From Adiantum capillus-veneris (Eukaryota > Streptophyta > Polypodiopsida > Polypodiales > Pteridaceae): 51,446 nt of DNA. This document shows, one piece after another, positions 32,566 to 44,628 of this stretch (position 1 is the first letter of the stretch; the number at the start of each line of letters is the position of its first letter). The stretch covers positions 1-51,446 of the forward strand of contig JABFUD020000289.1 of assembly GCA_014529385.2 (NCBI GenBank). The letters run 5' to 3'. The notes below the pieces were generated by a model that was not told where the DNA came from, ran no database searches, and saw only the letters and a program-made list of their open reading frames with translations. Made by a program: the position numbers and the translations under genes.

Positions 32566-33190
32566 TTATTTCGGGAGGAGTATGTATATTGAGGAGTGAT
32601 CAGACCAGAAGCAAAATCTTGTCCCGCTCACATAGTTCGGTCTTGAGTTCTTCACCCAAATATGGTCAGAATTGGATTGTAGATAGTGTTGTTTCTTGAA
32701 TTGTTTGGGTATAATTGTTTTTGTGGAGAAAGCCGTGTAGTTTTTTGTATTGGTTATTGTCATGGTCAATGTGGACGTTGAAGTCGCCTATGATAATGCT
32801 CAGAATGTTGCTATCGATGGTCTCCATGAGTTTTTTCAATTGTGAAAGAAGTGATTGTATTGATGCCTTAGGTGATTTGTAGACATTCACTATATGGATG
32901 ATGTTGTTGATGGGTAGGGAGAAGAAGGCTTGTATTATCTCAATGCCTAGTGATGAAACGAAAGATTTATTGTGCACCTTGATGGAAGTTTTGTGATACA
33001 TTGATAGAACATATCCATTGTGATGATGTATGTGTTGAAAGTTTGGTTCAAGCAAGTTTCTTTCATTTTGTTGTTTTGTTTCTTGCAAGCAAAGAATTGT
33101 TGATGAGGTGAAGTTGAGATCATTTTTTATGTAGTTGATGTGTTTTTGGATGGAGACCACATTCAATGATTGAATTATGTAATGGGTATC
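32566..33190 (-). pseudogene. Endonuclease/exonuclease/phosphatase (EEP) domain of the Helitron
   Basis: Fused in frame after the helicase. Metal-binding and catalytic motifs appear in order: ILCLQETKQ (catalytic Glu), IVNVYKSPKA, IIGDFNVHID (Asp/Asn pair) and, after a one-base shift near 32690, IWVK and WSDHSSI (catalytic Asp/His). The fold is that of apurinic-like endonucleases found at the C-terminus of Helentron-type proteins and in LINEs. Because it continues the helicase frame, it is not a separate LINE insertion. Apart from the one frameshift the motifs are intact. Confidence 0.8.
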
Positions 33191-34623
33191 TTGTACTAGA
33201 CTCAATTGTACATTTGAGTGCTCCCATCTTGCAGTTGTTCGGAGACGGTCAAGCTCCTTGAGCACTGCAGGGTCAGCTCGGATGTGTGTGTTCAAGATCG
33301 GGCTCAAAATGTGTAGACTGGCAGGGTCCTCGATAAGCGATAATGCAGTGTAGACCAAATCGTGGGCTCGTATGCTGGTAGGGTCGAAAGCTAGAGAAGT
33401 CATGGTTAGACCTTGTGATCTATGGATTGTGCATGCATTGGCAGGTTGTATTGGTAGCTGCTTCCTAGAGACTATGTTGAGCTGATTTCTCCCCACTTGG
33501 AACTCTTTAGTTGTCTCGAATATGGGTGTCCAATGTGGCCCAAAGTGTTTTTTGAGCAGATGTTGATTTTGAGATCTTTGTTTGTTTCCAATTTTTCTAT
33601 CAAAGAAAGCTATCCATGCAACATGGGAATGTTCGATGTCTTCTATCACTTTGAGAATTCCATCAGCCCCATTCACAAGTCCATCGAAAATGTCTATATT
33701 CCCAGAGCACATTTCAACTATCATCCCTGGCTTTAGTTTGAGAATCCCAGCAAGTCCTGCAGCTAGTTGTGAGTTGTTTGGAATGAGAAGGTTCCTTGAG
33801 GCTGACTTGTGTGGTTTGTCACGTGCCCTAATGACATATGCACTTGTATGTAGCATGTCAAAAACCTTTTGGTTGTGATGGTCCTTTAATGTGTTGGTGA
33901 AGAAAAGATGGGGAGTCGCCACGATGTCAAAGCTCTTGTTTATGTGCGTGATGTTGATCAGCTACAAGTCTTGCTCAGTTTGTTTCGCAACTTTTACTCG
34001 GTTCAAGATCTTTATGAATGTTGTGTTCGATTGATGCATGGGTATCTGAAGCTCACAACACCTTATGTGAGAATTCCAAAATGAAGGGGCTAGATTATCA
34101 AGTGTGTTTTTAGGATCATTAAATATCCAACGATCACGCACAGGGCTTGCTTGACAGAGGTCTTTGCAAAAAATTACATCTAGACCTTCAAATGGTTGAG
34201 TGTGATTATGCTTGACTGCTCAAAGCCGTGTATCTATGATATGAAGCAATCTATTGCCTCATCAAAAACAACTAGCTTGAGATTTATGTACATTTGTGAT
34301 AGATTGCTCAAGGTCTCATTTGAGAGAGCAATGTTGTTATTGAGCATCAATGGAAGCCGTAAGGCTGAGTGAATGGTGGTGCCGCCAAAATTATAAGTTG
34401 TCTTGCCTGTGTAAGCCATTAGAAGTGTTGTTGGGAGATTAATGTCACTTGCAATCAATGTGTTGTAGTGTCGCACTAAACCTTGGACAATGGCGCGTAC
34501 TGTAAATGTCTTCCCAGTGCCAACACCACCTGTAAGGAAAAGGTGAATAAGAATGCTTGCGTGCACCCTTTTCTTTGTCATAATATCGTCATAAAGTTGT
34601 CTTTGTTCTGTGTTTAATCTCAT
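33191..34623 (-). pseudogene. PIF1-type helicase of the Helitron
   Basis: The frame 34623-34234 has Walker A GGVGTGKTF, TTIHSALRLP and Walker B LVVFDEA. Reading then breaks and resumes with VIFCKDLCQASPVRD near 34140 (motif III, usually FCGD). PMHQSNTTFIKILNRV follows, then a TAG near 33955. The frame from 33922 carries the C-terminal half, including PANACTIHRSQGLT (motif VI region). Its role in relatives is to unwind DNA during rolling-circle transposition. There are stops near 34231 and 33955 and one altered motif III residue. Confidence 0.88.
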
Positions 34624-34665
34624 GACAAGTGTATGGTACTCTTCGTTTGGGATTCCAAGCAGTTT

Positions 34666-35765
34666 TTATGGTGTTGCGTTGTGAGGTCTAGTTTTTGGCA
34701 AGTCAAGGTCGAGCTCATAATTGAATGTCTCTTGATGATTGCTCCTTGTGGAAGAATTAGATGATGACTCTTGCTTGCTATTTGCCAAGATCTCAACTTT
34801 CATGAACTTTTTCTTATTTTCAGTGATTGTACCAATGTTGATCTCAAACTTCTCTCTCCATGTTGTGACACTTGTGTCAAATTCAGACTCAGTACTTGTG
34901 AAAGGGAGAAAGAGCAAGCAAACCTCATGATAATGTCTCTCAGCATCGAGCTCTCTATTGAAGTTTGCATACCTTATGACTCGGGGCTTTGTTCGCTTGC
35001 GTTGCACACCATCTGAATTGGTAAACTGGCTTGCAAATTCGGCCAAGCATAGATGCGATAGATGGTGTGGTCTTTTGGTGTATTTAGGGACAACATCATC
35101 AAAGAAAATGTATGTGTCATCAGGATGAAGCAACTCCAAAGTAGCTCGTCTCTTTAGCAACAGTGTCCTTTGAGGCTGAAAATATGCGTTGATGAAAACA
35201 AATTGTATGCTTGCGCTATGCAATGGCAAGGAGAGTGCAATATATGTTGCTTGCTGTGCTAAAATTTCCTAGCTGTTTGACAAGGGTACTCCCAATTTTC
35301 TTAAGTCGTAATAAGGTGGGCAATTTATTTTCCTTGCAATTGTCAAGAACACTTTTAATCGCCTATACATGTTGTCAAGTCGTGTTTCGTCACGTAGGAT
35401 GTGCAATATGCTGCAGCTCCATGAGCATTGAAAATAAATTGGATATCAATGTTACCATTCCATAAGGTGCACAAAGATTTATTGAAATTGTTTGTGTAGA
35501 TGTCCTTTGGATGTCATTTAAGCAAAAGGGTTGGTTTTGTAAGTGTGAAAGAGAGTGTCTGAAGATATGAGTTCTCATCCATAGATAAAGAGTTCAACCA
35601 TTCGTCAAAGTTCAATGTTGGTTCTTCGCCAAGACTTGCAAGCAATTCATCAAGTTTCTTTTTGTTTCCAAGAAGTATTTTCTTTCTTGAATCACTTGTT
35701 TCAATTGGATGCAATATTATTGTTTCTTTGGCAGGAGGACGAGGAAATCCAAACCGACAAGCTTT
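34666..35765 (-). pseudogene. Helitron Rep, tyrosine region and linker
   Basis: After a TAA at about 35766 the sequence reads KACRFGFPRPP, which follows the HUH motif in Helitron Reps. One frame over near 35470 comes NGNIDIQFIFNAHGAAAYC continuing to Thr-Ser-Tyr, the two catalytic tyrosines in Y-C-T-S-Y form. The downstream frame 35229-34666 has HLCLAEFASQF and VIRYANFNRELDAERHYHEV, the conserved linker before PIF1. Frameshifts near 35500 and stops near 35345 and 35235 break it. Confidence 0.85.
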
Positions 35766-36962
35766 TTAATGGCTTTTACATGTCTTTCGATGTGAATGGG
35801 TCTGAATATTCCTAAGCTCGTCACTTAATTCACCCTTGTCAGTGGAGACAAACGTATCAACAAAGCTAATCACGTCACGATCCTCAGACATGCCAAACAA
35901 TGGTGCGTTCTTAATCCAAAGCAACCTGTGGTCATGTTGGCTTCCTCTATTCTGGAATTCGGTCACGAAAAAGAAGTCGATGATCTCACCAAGTATTTTG
36001 GAGTTGCGTTTGAGCTCTTTCTTTAGTGATTTGAATCTATGAACATAGTAGCGAGCAGTGGTTATGGGATCAGGACGTACCAAAGCTCGAATGAAAGCAC
36101 TACTGCTTTGGAAATCACATGCATGTATTTGCGGGTTAAGAAGTGCAAGACATTTAAGCAAAGGCTCCCACCTTTTCTCTGCGCATGATATGGTTATGAA
36201 GAATGTGGGTTGACCTATCTGTCGAATCATTGCAAAGGCATTGCGCTTCAGTTTGGCTTTATAATCGCATGATGTGCGAAGAGTCTCAATATCATGATAG
36301 CCAAGTTGAGACTGGAGAACTTGGTCAATATTAGTAATGCCTTGGACGTCACCTGCACATAACTCTTTTCCTTGTACTTTTCCTTTTCGTAGACGTACCC
36401 ATATAGAGCCCAAAACCTTGGCAATGATGATTTTCATGACCTTGAAGAAAAGATTCTCAATGTCCAAAGCAAATCGTCTATCTTTGTGTTTAAGTTCCCA
36501 TTGTGCAATCTTTTGGTACTTAGTCTTAGCAAGTTGGGCATACATTCTTTTATGTCCAAAGAATGGAGATGGAAATGATAGCTCTTCACATGTATCATCA
36601 TCAAATAAGCTAAGAGGACTAAAACCTTCAGATGGTGCAACACTATGCGCATGGACACTATGATCGACCACTTGTTGGGAAGAGTAGATCCCATGCACAA
36701 GTGTATCAGATTGCTCACCCATTGATTCCCCAAATTCACTTGGTTCGGGCAACTCAATGTCAGGAACTATCTGGATAGTGGAAGCCCAAGATTCATCTAT
36801 GCAAGTATTATGTTCACTATACAAGGGAGTGTGAATCAACAAAGCCAAGGCTCTAAGCACATAAAATGGACGAATTGCTCCACTAACGTATGCATGATGA
36901 AACTCAAGCTTCCGTTTCACTTGAATCAAAATAGTTGCATGTTGATCTGCAAAACAAGGCAA
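35766..36962 (-). pseudogene. Helitron Rep HUH nuclease region
   Basis: A 398-residue open frame. The Helitron N-terminal-like domain includes GSIWVRLRKGK and PTFFITISCAEKRWEPLL. The nuclease core follows with FFFVTEFQNRGSQHDHRLLW, whose H-D-H is the metal-binding HUH motif. Rep would nick and join single strands during rolling-circle transposition. It ends at an in-frame TAA directly before the Arg-Phe-Gly-Phe-Pro segment that normally continues it. The long open stretch suggests moderate age. Confidence 0.9.
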
Positions 36963-38186
36963 TATTCTCTAAACCCTAGATAAGTCTGCCATAACATTCA
37001 CTACACTCCCGCGTAGACCATATTGTCCCTCATAGTTTAGCTCTCTTATTTGCGCGAAAGGGATACGAAGTGACACAAGACATCTCTAAATAGTGTTCAA
37101 CTTCATGACCTCATCAATGAATTCATTGAGCTTAAAAGTGGCATTCATGTGAAAAGGAGGATTCCTATTAGCCCACAAATGCGACTTACAACATCCACAC
37201 ACTTTCTCACCAACATCCATATCTGACATATCTCGTCCCAATATGTTTTTCAAGCGATCAACTTCAGCTAGAGTCAAACGACGAAGACTATGCCCAAAGA
37301 CGAGAGTTCCACAACACAAACAAGGAAAAGAAGGTGTATAAAGTATTTCCTCTTGGTATTTATGTTTTTTGGGTCGCACACTCGAAAAGGCGCCCACACT
37401 GGTGCGTAAAGATTTCCACAAAGAATAAATCTTTGTTTGAATTTGTTTTAAGTTAAAAGGGCAAGCTACTTCTTTTTGAATTTTTGATGCTATCTCAGGA
37501 GCACTACATTGTGGGAGAGAATGAACAAAATCTTCTAAATTGGACACAAGTTCTTTTGACCACACACAACGCTTCCTCTTGGATAGAACTATATTTTGAG
37601 GGAAGAAGAATGTGTCAGATTCGAAACGAAACAAAAGCAAAGATTCTTTTTCTTTCAATGCAATTCCTATTGGATTATGAACCAAAGATTTCACAAAGCT
37701 CAAACCATTAAACATATGAACAACACATTGAACTCTTAGCACACGACGAGCAAGAGAGATTAAATGATTGGAGATCACATGAGATTTATTACTCCCAAGA
37801 TAAGAATGCAATAGAACTTGAAGTGAATTGATGTCCAAAGGTTGAGGTGTATTGTCATGCTCCCATAACTTCAACCAAAAATATAAGACGGCTTCATTAT
37901 TATTCTCAACATCTTGCATAATTGATTTAACAATAGATTCAAGCAACATATTAGGGGTCCAATCAAGCTGAAACATAAAGAGCAAAGCACACAACACATC
38001 TTGATAAGCAGAATATTTCTTTAAGTAGAATGGATCAATTTCAACATTCTTGCCATTGACATCAAAACTTGACTCTACAGTAAATACCACAACTCCTTCA
38101 TGGACAGACGATCTAGATTGCTTGCTTGGGTAATATAGCAGCCGAAAAGATTGTTGAGCAGAAATTAGATATGCAAATTCTCCCAA
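36963..38186 (-). pseudogene. N-terminal region of the Helitron protein (novel segment plus Cys cluster)
   Basis: A 366-residue frame. About 240 residues match nothing I recognise (PSKQSRSSVHEGVVVF, LDWTPNMLLESIVK). Two C-x2-C-type pairs follow (FPCLCCGTLVF and KVCGCCKSHLW) like the zinc cluster ahead of Helitron Reps. A TAG at 37086-37088 is followed in frame by RCLVSLRIPFAQIRELNYEG and GLRGSVVNVMADL, classic text at the start of Helitron Rep, so the stop is a lesion and not a real C-terminus. The start codon is uncertain; TTG at 38186 is the frame limit only. Confidence 0.7.
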
Positions 38187-38193
38187 AAAGGAT

Positions 38194-39298
38194 CTATGCC
38201 TCAGGTTTGAAGCTAGTCATGTAACCTTGCTTGTTGATGGAAAATGTGCCAATCTTCTTAATATTAAGAAGTGTATACTTTAAATCAACAAGGTTAGTGT
38301 CATACAGCTGAAAAAAACTGCTAGGCGATTGCAAAACGTCATCAACCACTTTACCATGCAGCACGACAGCTATTGCCTTTCCATCACGATCCACCACTCG
38401 TGCATGAACAATGGGGGCCCAAACAATCTTCACTACTTTGTTGCATGCGAAACAAAAGGGATTGGATGTTTGACAGCTTACTTGGCTGCTTTTACAACCG
38501 CTACAACTAAACTCGAATCCAAGGCTATTCACATTCACAACCTCGAGAGTGCCAAAGACCTGAGGCAACACGAAGTGAGTTAAAAGGGGAAAAGAAAAGA
38601 TGGTTCACTAGAAAGTGATGAATCACCTTAGCACCAAATCCTAGAAGAGAAAGCTGCGTAGCATGTATGTCTTTGAAACTCGTTGTCAACCTATCAGGCA
38701 AGGGACATATAATTGTGTAGTCCACAATAGAAAGGGTATTAGAGAATTGCTTGAAGACGTTAATGTTGTGAGCTACACATGCATAGAATCCATGCTCTTG
38801 AACTTTGTTGACAATGTTGTGATAATCTCCTCTCCTAGATGGAACCAAAACAAGCTACAACAAAGGTGTTCAGACACATACAAGAGAAGTAAACCAGCTT
38901 AATACAAAGTTACTCACACTTGATCTATCGGTAAAATCTGGACCATCAGCGATAGTCAACAAAGAAGAACTTGTACCATCACTTTTTTTCAATGTTTTCA
39001 ACTTGCACCACTGTGAACGTGATGGTTGGCACAATATCCACCAAAATAAAAGAGCCATTGCATACAAAAAATTACCTCTGACAATGGAGGGAGCCTTTTT
39101 GATTGATCTAGAGGGCGAATACTTTTTTAGCTTGCAACTTGGGCTAAGAAATTTGGACAATGGTGTACTTGCAGAACCACCAACAGCAAGAGAAGGCTTA
39201 GCATCGAAAAACGACACAGGAGAAAGTACCACCGCTCTCTTCTTATTTGTTTCACATATGTCAGCAATATCCTCGCTCACTAACGGATGACTTTCCAC
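38194..39298 (-). CDS. OB-fold / zinc-ribbon (RPA-like) protein, three exons, 5' end unknown
   Basis: The exons 39298(or earlier)-38918, 38854-38627 and 38559-38194 join in phase 0 with GT/AG borders. The last exon has FEFSCSGCKSS and NPFCFACNKVV, a C-x2-C...C-x2-C ribbon inside a beta-rich region (VVNVNSL, IVHARVVDRDGKAIAVVLHG) like the large-subunit RPA DNA-binding domain C. The stop lies about 8 bases before the next frame of the Helitron, so this is either the element's own single-strand-binding gene or a captured host gene. Helitrons of plants often carry RPA-like genes. No ATG was identified. Confidence 0.5.
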
Positions 39299-40715
39299 AT
39301 ATGATGAGAACTAAGAGTAAGATTCAATATATTCAAAATCAAGGAAGCAAGATAAAAGAGCCAACCGCCAACCATTCATGGTAGAATCCATTCATAGCTT
39401 AATGGAAGTTTCTTATAAGCTACATTCAGCGATTAATATGCACCAGCAACCTTGCATGAGCTTAATATAGCTCTATAGCAGAGATTCACTAGCTAGTCTA
39501 ATGCCCACCCAAAGAGAAAGAAAGACTTCTGTTGCATAAGATGATAACATACGCAGGTGTAAAAGTAAGCTATGTAAAGAAGTCTATGAAGATAACTAAG
39601 CACCAAAAGGTATTGAGTAAAGAAGCTGGCAGAGTAAAACGTGCAGCTACATGTAAGAAAAAGAAAGACTTCTATCTTTTTATAAGACAAAAGATAAGTT
39701 AAAGGTAAAGGCCTTTTCACACCTAGTTATGGCTCCGTAAAATCTATCTTTTAATAGGATGTGATCCAAAAAAAGAGAATAAATATATTTTTAAGTAATA
39801 AAATGCTCTTAATGGTCATTCAAATGTTATATGCACAAAACTATACCACAAAAAATTAAATATTAAATAACATACATAATATTCTTTTATGACTCCTCCT
39901 TTCATTAGTGCCTTTGCTCTCCACAATGATGTGGTGGCACTCTCTCCCGTGCTTGATTGCATTGAATTAAAAGAAGAAGATAGCATATAGATCTCTAGAT
40001 GTATATTATTAATTAATAGGATAAACAATTTTCTTTTTCCAAAATTATCTCAAATTGACAAAACTTAATCAATAACTTTAAATACATTTCATTTAAATTG
40101 ATAGACTCTGGATTTCCAATCGCCACCCTTTCAATATACAACCTCAAGAGAGTAATTTACATGTTGAATTGGCTTTGTATAGTCAATTTCTTGACATGCC
40201 AGAAAATACAAACGATTGACTTTAATGTACGCTCACGCCAAACAGCTATATATTTTCAATCCCAAGGCTTGCTCAGGCAGTGTGTAAACACACCGTGAAA
40301 CATCGGCTTTGGAAATATTCAAAGTCATGAACACCCATCATAGTAGGACCTTATATCTTTCTTGCAGAACGTGACAACCATGATCATTAAATATACTGCT
40401 CAAACACTCATTTTTCAAAACCACCTACCTTAAAACCTGTCAATATTTCGACAGAAATCCATCAAAAGATTGGAGAAAATCCAAAAGACTTTTAAAAATA
40501 ATAACAATATAATGGCCGGAAAGGGACCAAGACACATCAACATTTGAAAGCTGTGCGGGGCGCAGAGAGAACGTGTGGATTTTTTTACACCAGAATATTG
40601 GCTAGGTGGGAAACAAACGATGCCAGTCGAGATATGCATGAGGGGATAGGCTTCTGATATTCAGACAAAACAGCAAGTCCATACTACCGAGAGGCTTGTT
40701 TGTAGGCGAGGCTCA
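39299..40715. other. AT-rich sequence, nothing recognised
   Basis: About 1.4 kb of AT-rich DNA with only short unconvincing frames. It may include the 5' untranslated part and left end of the Helitron. Confidence 0.5.
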
Positions 40716-40720
40716 TAAGC
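40716..40720 (+). other. Target site duplication (left), element I
   Basis: TAAGC here and at 46166-46170 flank element I exactly. Confidence 0.92.
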
Positions 40721-40888
40721 TGTAAGAACTAGGGAAGCTAGACATAGGATCCTCCTCCCAACCCCCCATTATATAGGTGGGATCCTAGCCCCTTGCCCTA
40801 GACGGATCCCCTGTCCACATTGTCTAGCACGACCCCTGGCCGAAGTCCATGACCACCCTAGTCCTTAGGTTTGACCCTTGTCCTGTCA
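40721..40888 (-). repeat. 3' LTR of element I (168 bp)
   Basis: Plus-strand ends are TGTAAGAACTAGG and CCTTGTCCTGTCA. It pairs with 45998-46165 over its whole length. Confidence 0.92.
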
Positions 40889-43800
40889 TTACTCCCTCGT
40901 TAAGGAAGAGTTTTCGTCCTTGAAAACACAAGTAGTAATATCTTCTTAAGAATACTGATGTTTTCGTTATTGACATCCTATACGTGGGCCAGTTGTCTGT
41001 ATGTCCGATAATTGGTGTAGTGAGGAGGTTCAATGAAACCAAGAGCAACATCTTGATTTTCAACATTGTCGTCCTTTTGCAACCACTTGTATCGAATTGG
41101 TAACTCGATTTGTAACTTACTTGAGTACTTGAAAGGAGTAACCACAACTAAGAGTTATCCAAAGGCATAACTAGTTTTCAGATCTTCTGAAGGTACTGGA
41201 ATAATGCAAGAAAACCTTGGCGTAACTTTCCATGCAGTTGTGAGCCAGATTTCCTACTCGTGTGAGTATCTTGAAAAGTTCATAGCTACTGGGGGATAGA
41301 ATAGGAAGTGTCCTCTTGTTAGAATTCTGAATAGTTTGGAACACAAAGAACTACATGTTCATCCCTAATGAAGGTTACTTGCCAACATACTTTGTCAGCA
41401 CACCTGATAAGTCCTTAACTTATGAAACTATTGAAACAATATCCAACCCCACCACAATAGGTGTTCAAAGTTGAAAACCCCACTTAAGCAAATTCTAGAA
41501 TAGGGAGAAAATCACCTATTCAAAAATGCGTTGTGCTAACGTATGCTCTTAGCAGATCCTTTAGTAAAAAAATACTTGTAAGTTGTCCATCCAACACGGG
41601 ATGAATAGCAACGGTAAGAGTGAGGTGCTTTTCCCCAACCACAGACAGTCTTCCACGACTGTCGATAAACTAAGACTCAGTCATTGAGTATCCAACCATA
41701 TATTTGATATGGAGTGGAGACAACCAACTAGGTTGAAAGCGGGTTGGACTGGAGAATCTTATAGGGTTTAGACCATCCAACCCCAGACACCCATCCTGAG
41801 CAAGTACCTTGTATGGCAGGGTGTAAACTCATAATAAAGCTGCAGTAGAGTTTGCACTTGTAACACAGACAAGGTGCAAAAAGAATAAAGTCCATGAATT
41901 TGCATGGCGCTCCAAATAAATCATTGTTAAACACTAGGGCCCATAACACCTAGTGTGCATGCATTTAACACAAACTTATTCAAACCGCAATTCCATGATG
42001 AGACTTTCCACGATGCATTCGGGAAAGCCTGGCGACAAAAGTTGGACCATAACAGAATGTGACAACCCAATCACACCTAGGTACCAACTATGAGACATTC
42101 TCACGAACGTAGCATATTTGGCTATATGTAGAAACGAACCTCCATTAAGGAGGTTTCACAGCACTTGTAATCGAAACAAGTCTGTACTTAGTACCCGACA
42201 ATTTATGGGCACTGAAATTGTTCCTGATACGGTGTGATCCAAATGGTCGAATGAACGAATGCGACCAGCACGTAGGGACTTCATCGCGACACATCATTAG
42301 GAATTAGGTGCCAGTGTCAGTCCCAGAGACTCATATTCACCACATGTGGAATATGTCTCAAATAAGGATGGCAGAGAAAGCGACATCCATCAAGCACAAT
42401 TTGTACTTGTGGGTGGAGGAAACTATGAACACTCCGCGATGCGAGTGAGAGGGGCCCTCATTATCATTGCTCCACACTGGCTAAACCGAACTCCTTGAGT
42501 TCCCAGACAATGTTGTATCCCATGTGATAACATGTGCCAAGTCAAACCCGACAAGTGGGTTCATAACAGCATAATGTATGGTGGACACTACGGCCCAAAA
42601 TACTTTGTTCCAACATGCCCTTGGCATGGCTCTTGAATATTCAACCATATTTAAACGACTTGAAAAAACCAAGAAATGCATACTAAAAACTAGAATAACA
42701 CCAAATCAATAGATGCGTACTTGGAGATTGAACTGAATGTTCACTTACCTGTATTTAGATACAGAGGAGCACGTCGTCCACCTGTTGAAAAAAAAACAAG
42801 CAACATTGCACTGGAAACCCTGGGTGTTGCCTTTGCAATCCAAACCTGTTGATTAGAATCTACGTAGTCAAACCCCTTGGTAAGACCCTTGTAGAAACTG
42901 CTGAACTAGCAGGTAACAGTCACCAACATAGTCAACCGTGTACAAAATGATTGGAATAAACTGGAGAAGTTGAATTCGTCCGCTACCGCATGGTATATTG
43001 TGGACTTCTTTCCTTGAAAGTATAATGAGAATAGATCAAACTGTGATCCTCCATGACTGGGGGGTGATTTAACAATCATCCGCCAGGTCTTACCCCAAGT
43101 TTCCTTGACAGTATAACGAGAATAGATCAAACTGTGATCCTCCATGACTAGGGGGTGATTTAGCAATCATCCGCTGGATCTTACCCCAAAATTGTGCTGC
43201 TATAGACACTCGTAGTGCTATAGCGAGAGCACGAGATCCACACAAAGTGAAATACCTAGCTCATGCGGACGGCCATGCTGTCTCAACTGATTGTTGCATC
43301 TATACGCCGTGTTATAGATCTGCCTATGGGAGTGTAAATTTAGTCAAAACTCAACTCCATCGTTGCTCCAAAACACGTAGTGCCTACGAAATACCCAAAA
43401 GATCTGTAATGGCAAGACTCTTGCTTGGCCAGTAACATCAATGGGAACTCCAAGGGATAGATTTGTTCAAGCTGGAGAACAATCACCCAAGAAATACCAG
43501 CCTTGGGTCTTACCCTAGGTCTGACAATGGCTCTTAGCCTGTGTGGCTCATAGTCCTTACGCAAATAACAAATGAGTGTTCAATCGAGAAACCGATGAAG
43601 ACAAATTGGAGTGGCGTCTTGACCACTTACAACTGAGAGTGAGAGCACTTTGGTGCAGGCTGACTCCTGAGCAAAACATGTAGCAAAATTATTCTTTGAG
43701 AGGAATAATAAAAAAGAAGAGCATGTTGGGCTGAGGAATTGTTCGTAAACGACTATGACGTGTATAGTTGATTTCCATGCTCCTGTGCATCTTATGCCTA

Positions 43801-44628
43801 ACGTGCAGCTTATCCTATAAGCATGCAACAATTTTCTGCTATGACTCTTAATGAGAGAGAGAATAGAAAAACAAGTCACAGACTGACCCACCTACCGTGT
43901 ATGTGGTTGTGATGACACCAATGTGACTTAATGATAGCACTTTGCCTTGGAATTAAGTCCAAATTTTAGGTTCTTTTTAGTGGTGTTGTGTTTTGGATAG
44001 CAACCTAAACAATCCAAAATGATTCATAACTAATATTGCCCTTGACAGAGTGACCGTGTGAGAGCGTATTGTATACCACTTGGGTAACATGCCTTGCATA
44101 CAAAAGTGGAAGCCCGTGGCTACCGTGACAGTTGTAAACGTAAAAGTTAATACCGAAAATGCCTTGCACCGATTGGACTGGTAGTCATTCGGTGTAATGA
44201 ATTCCTTGCATCGACTGGACTGGTAGTGATTCGGTGAAATGAGGTCATGTTTCATGTAGATGCCCTAAACTTGGTTGCCACTGCTCTTGGTGCCAAGTCA
44301 ATGGCAACACGAATTAGAAGCCGTCCGTCGCGTGAAATTGGTCAAGCATTTGGCACAACAAACAATATTGTGACACATATATCATATACACCCTAATGCA
44401 CTCATTTTGTATGTATCTCATAATGTTGTCGGCTGATCGTATAAGCCGAGTGAAACTGGTCGTACCAAAAATGATTATATTAGCAAAGAAATTAGCGCAT
44501 AATCCTACCCAATTCAAAAAAAAATGGACAATACTCTGAAAAGGCCACATGCACGTATAAAGACATATAAGTACTGTGCCCTGCACCAAAACTGGAGTTT
44601 ATGCGAATCACTAACTAATGCATCATGC
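40889..44628 (-). other. Decayed internal region of element I
   Basis: No frame above background and no recognisable pol motif. Near the 3' LTR (41147-40990) the minus strand reads LPIRYKWLQKDD followed by a frame rich in Tyr and Thr, possibly the last remnant of a polyprotein. Confidence 0.45.
43011..43190 (+). repeat. 91-bp tandem duplication in element I
   Basis: Two adjacent copies sharing GAGAATAGATCAAACTGTGA and GGGGTGATTT, with period 91 and a few differences. Confidence 0.9.

Larger units (their letters stand above)
32566..39298 (-). mobile_element. Decayed Helitron/Helentron-like element with endonuclease domain
   Basis: Minus-strand coding modules lie in order: an OB-fold/zinc-ribbon gene, a Cys-rich N-terminal region, a Rep nuclease with HUH and two-tyrosine motifs, a PIF1-type helicase and an endonuclease/exonuclease/phosphatase domain. 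This is the plan of a rolling-circle transposon of the endonuclease-bearing type. At least six stops or frameshifts make it inactive. The ends (5' TC, 3' CTRR) were not located, so the boundaries given are only those of coding similarity. Confidence 0.8.

Noticed and set aside
32666-33190. The EEP domain as a separate LINE endonuclease
   Set aside because: It continues the helicase frame without a break, in the order known for endonuclease-bearing Helitrons, and no RT follows.
39010-39080. An intron between 39073 and 39011 in the OB-fold gene
   Set aside because: The candidate donor (phase 1) and acceptor (phase 0) disagree and the frame is open straight through, so one continuous exon is simpler.
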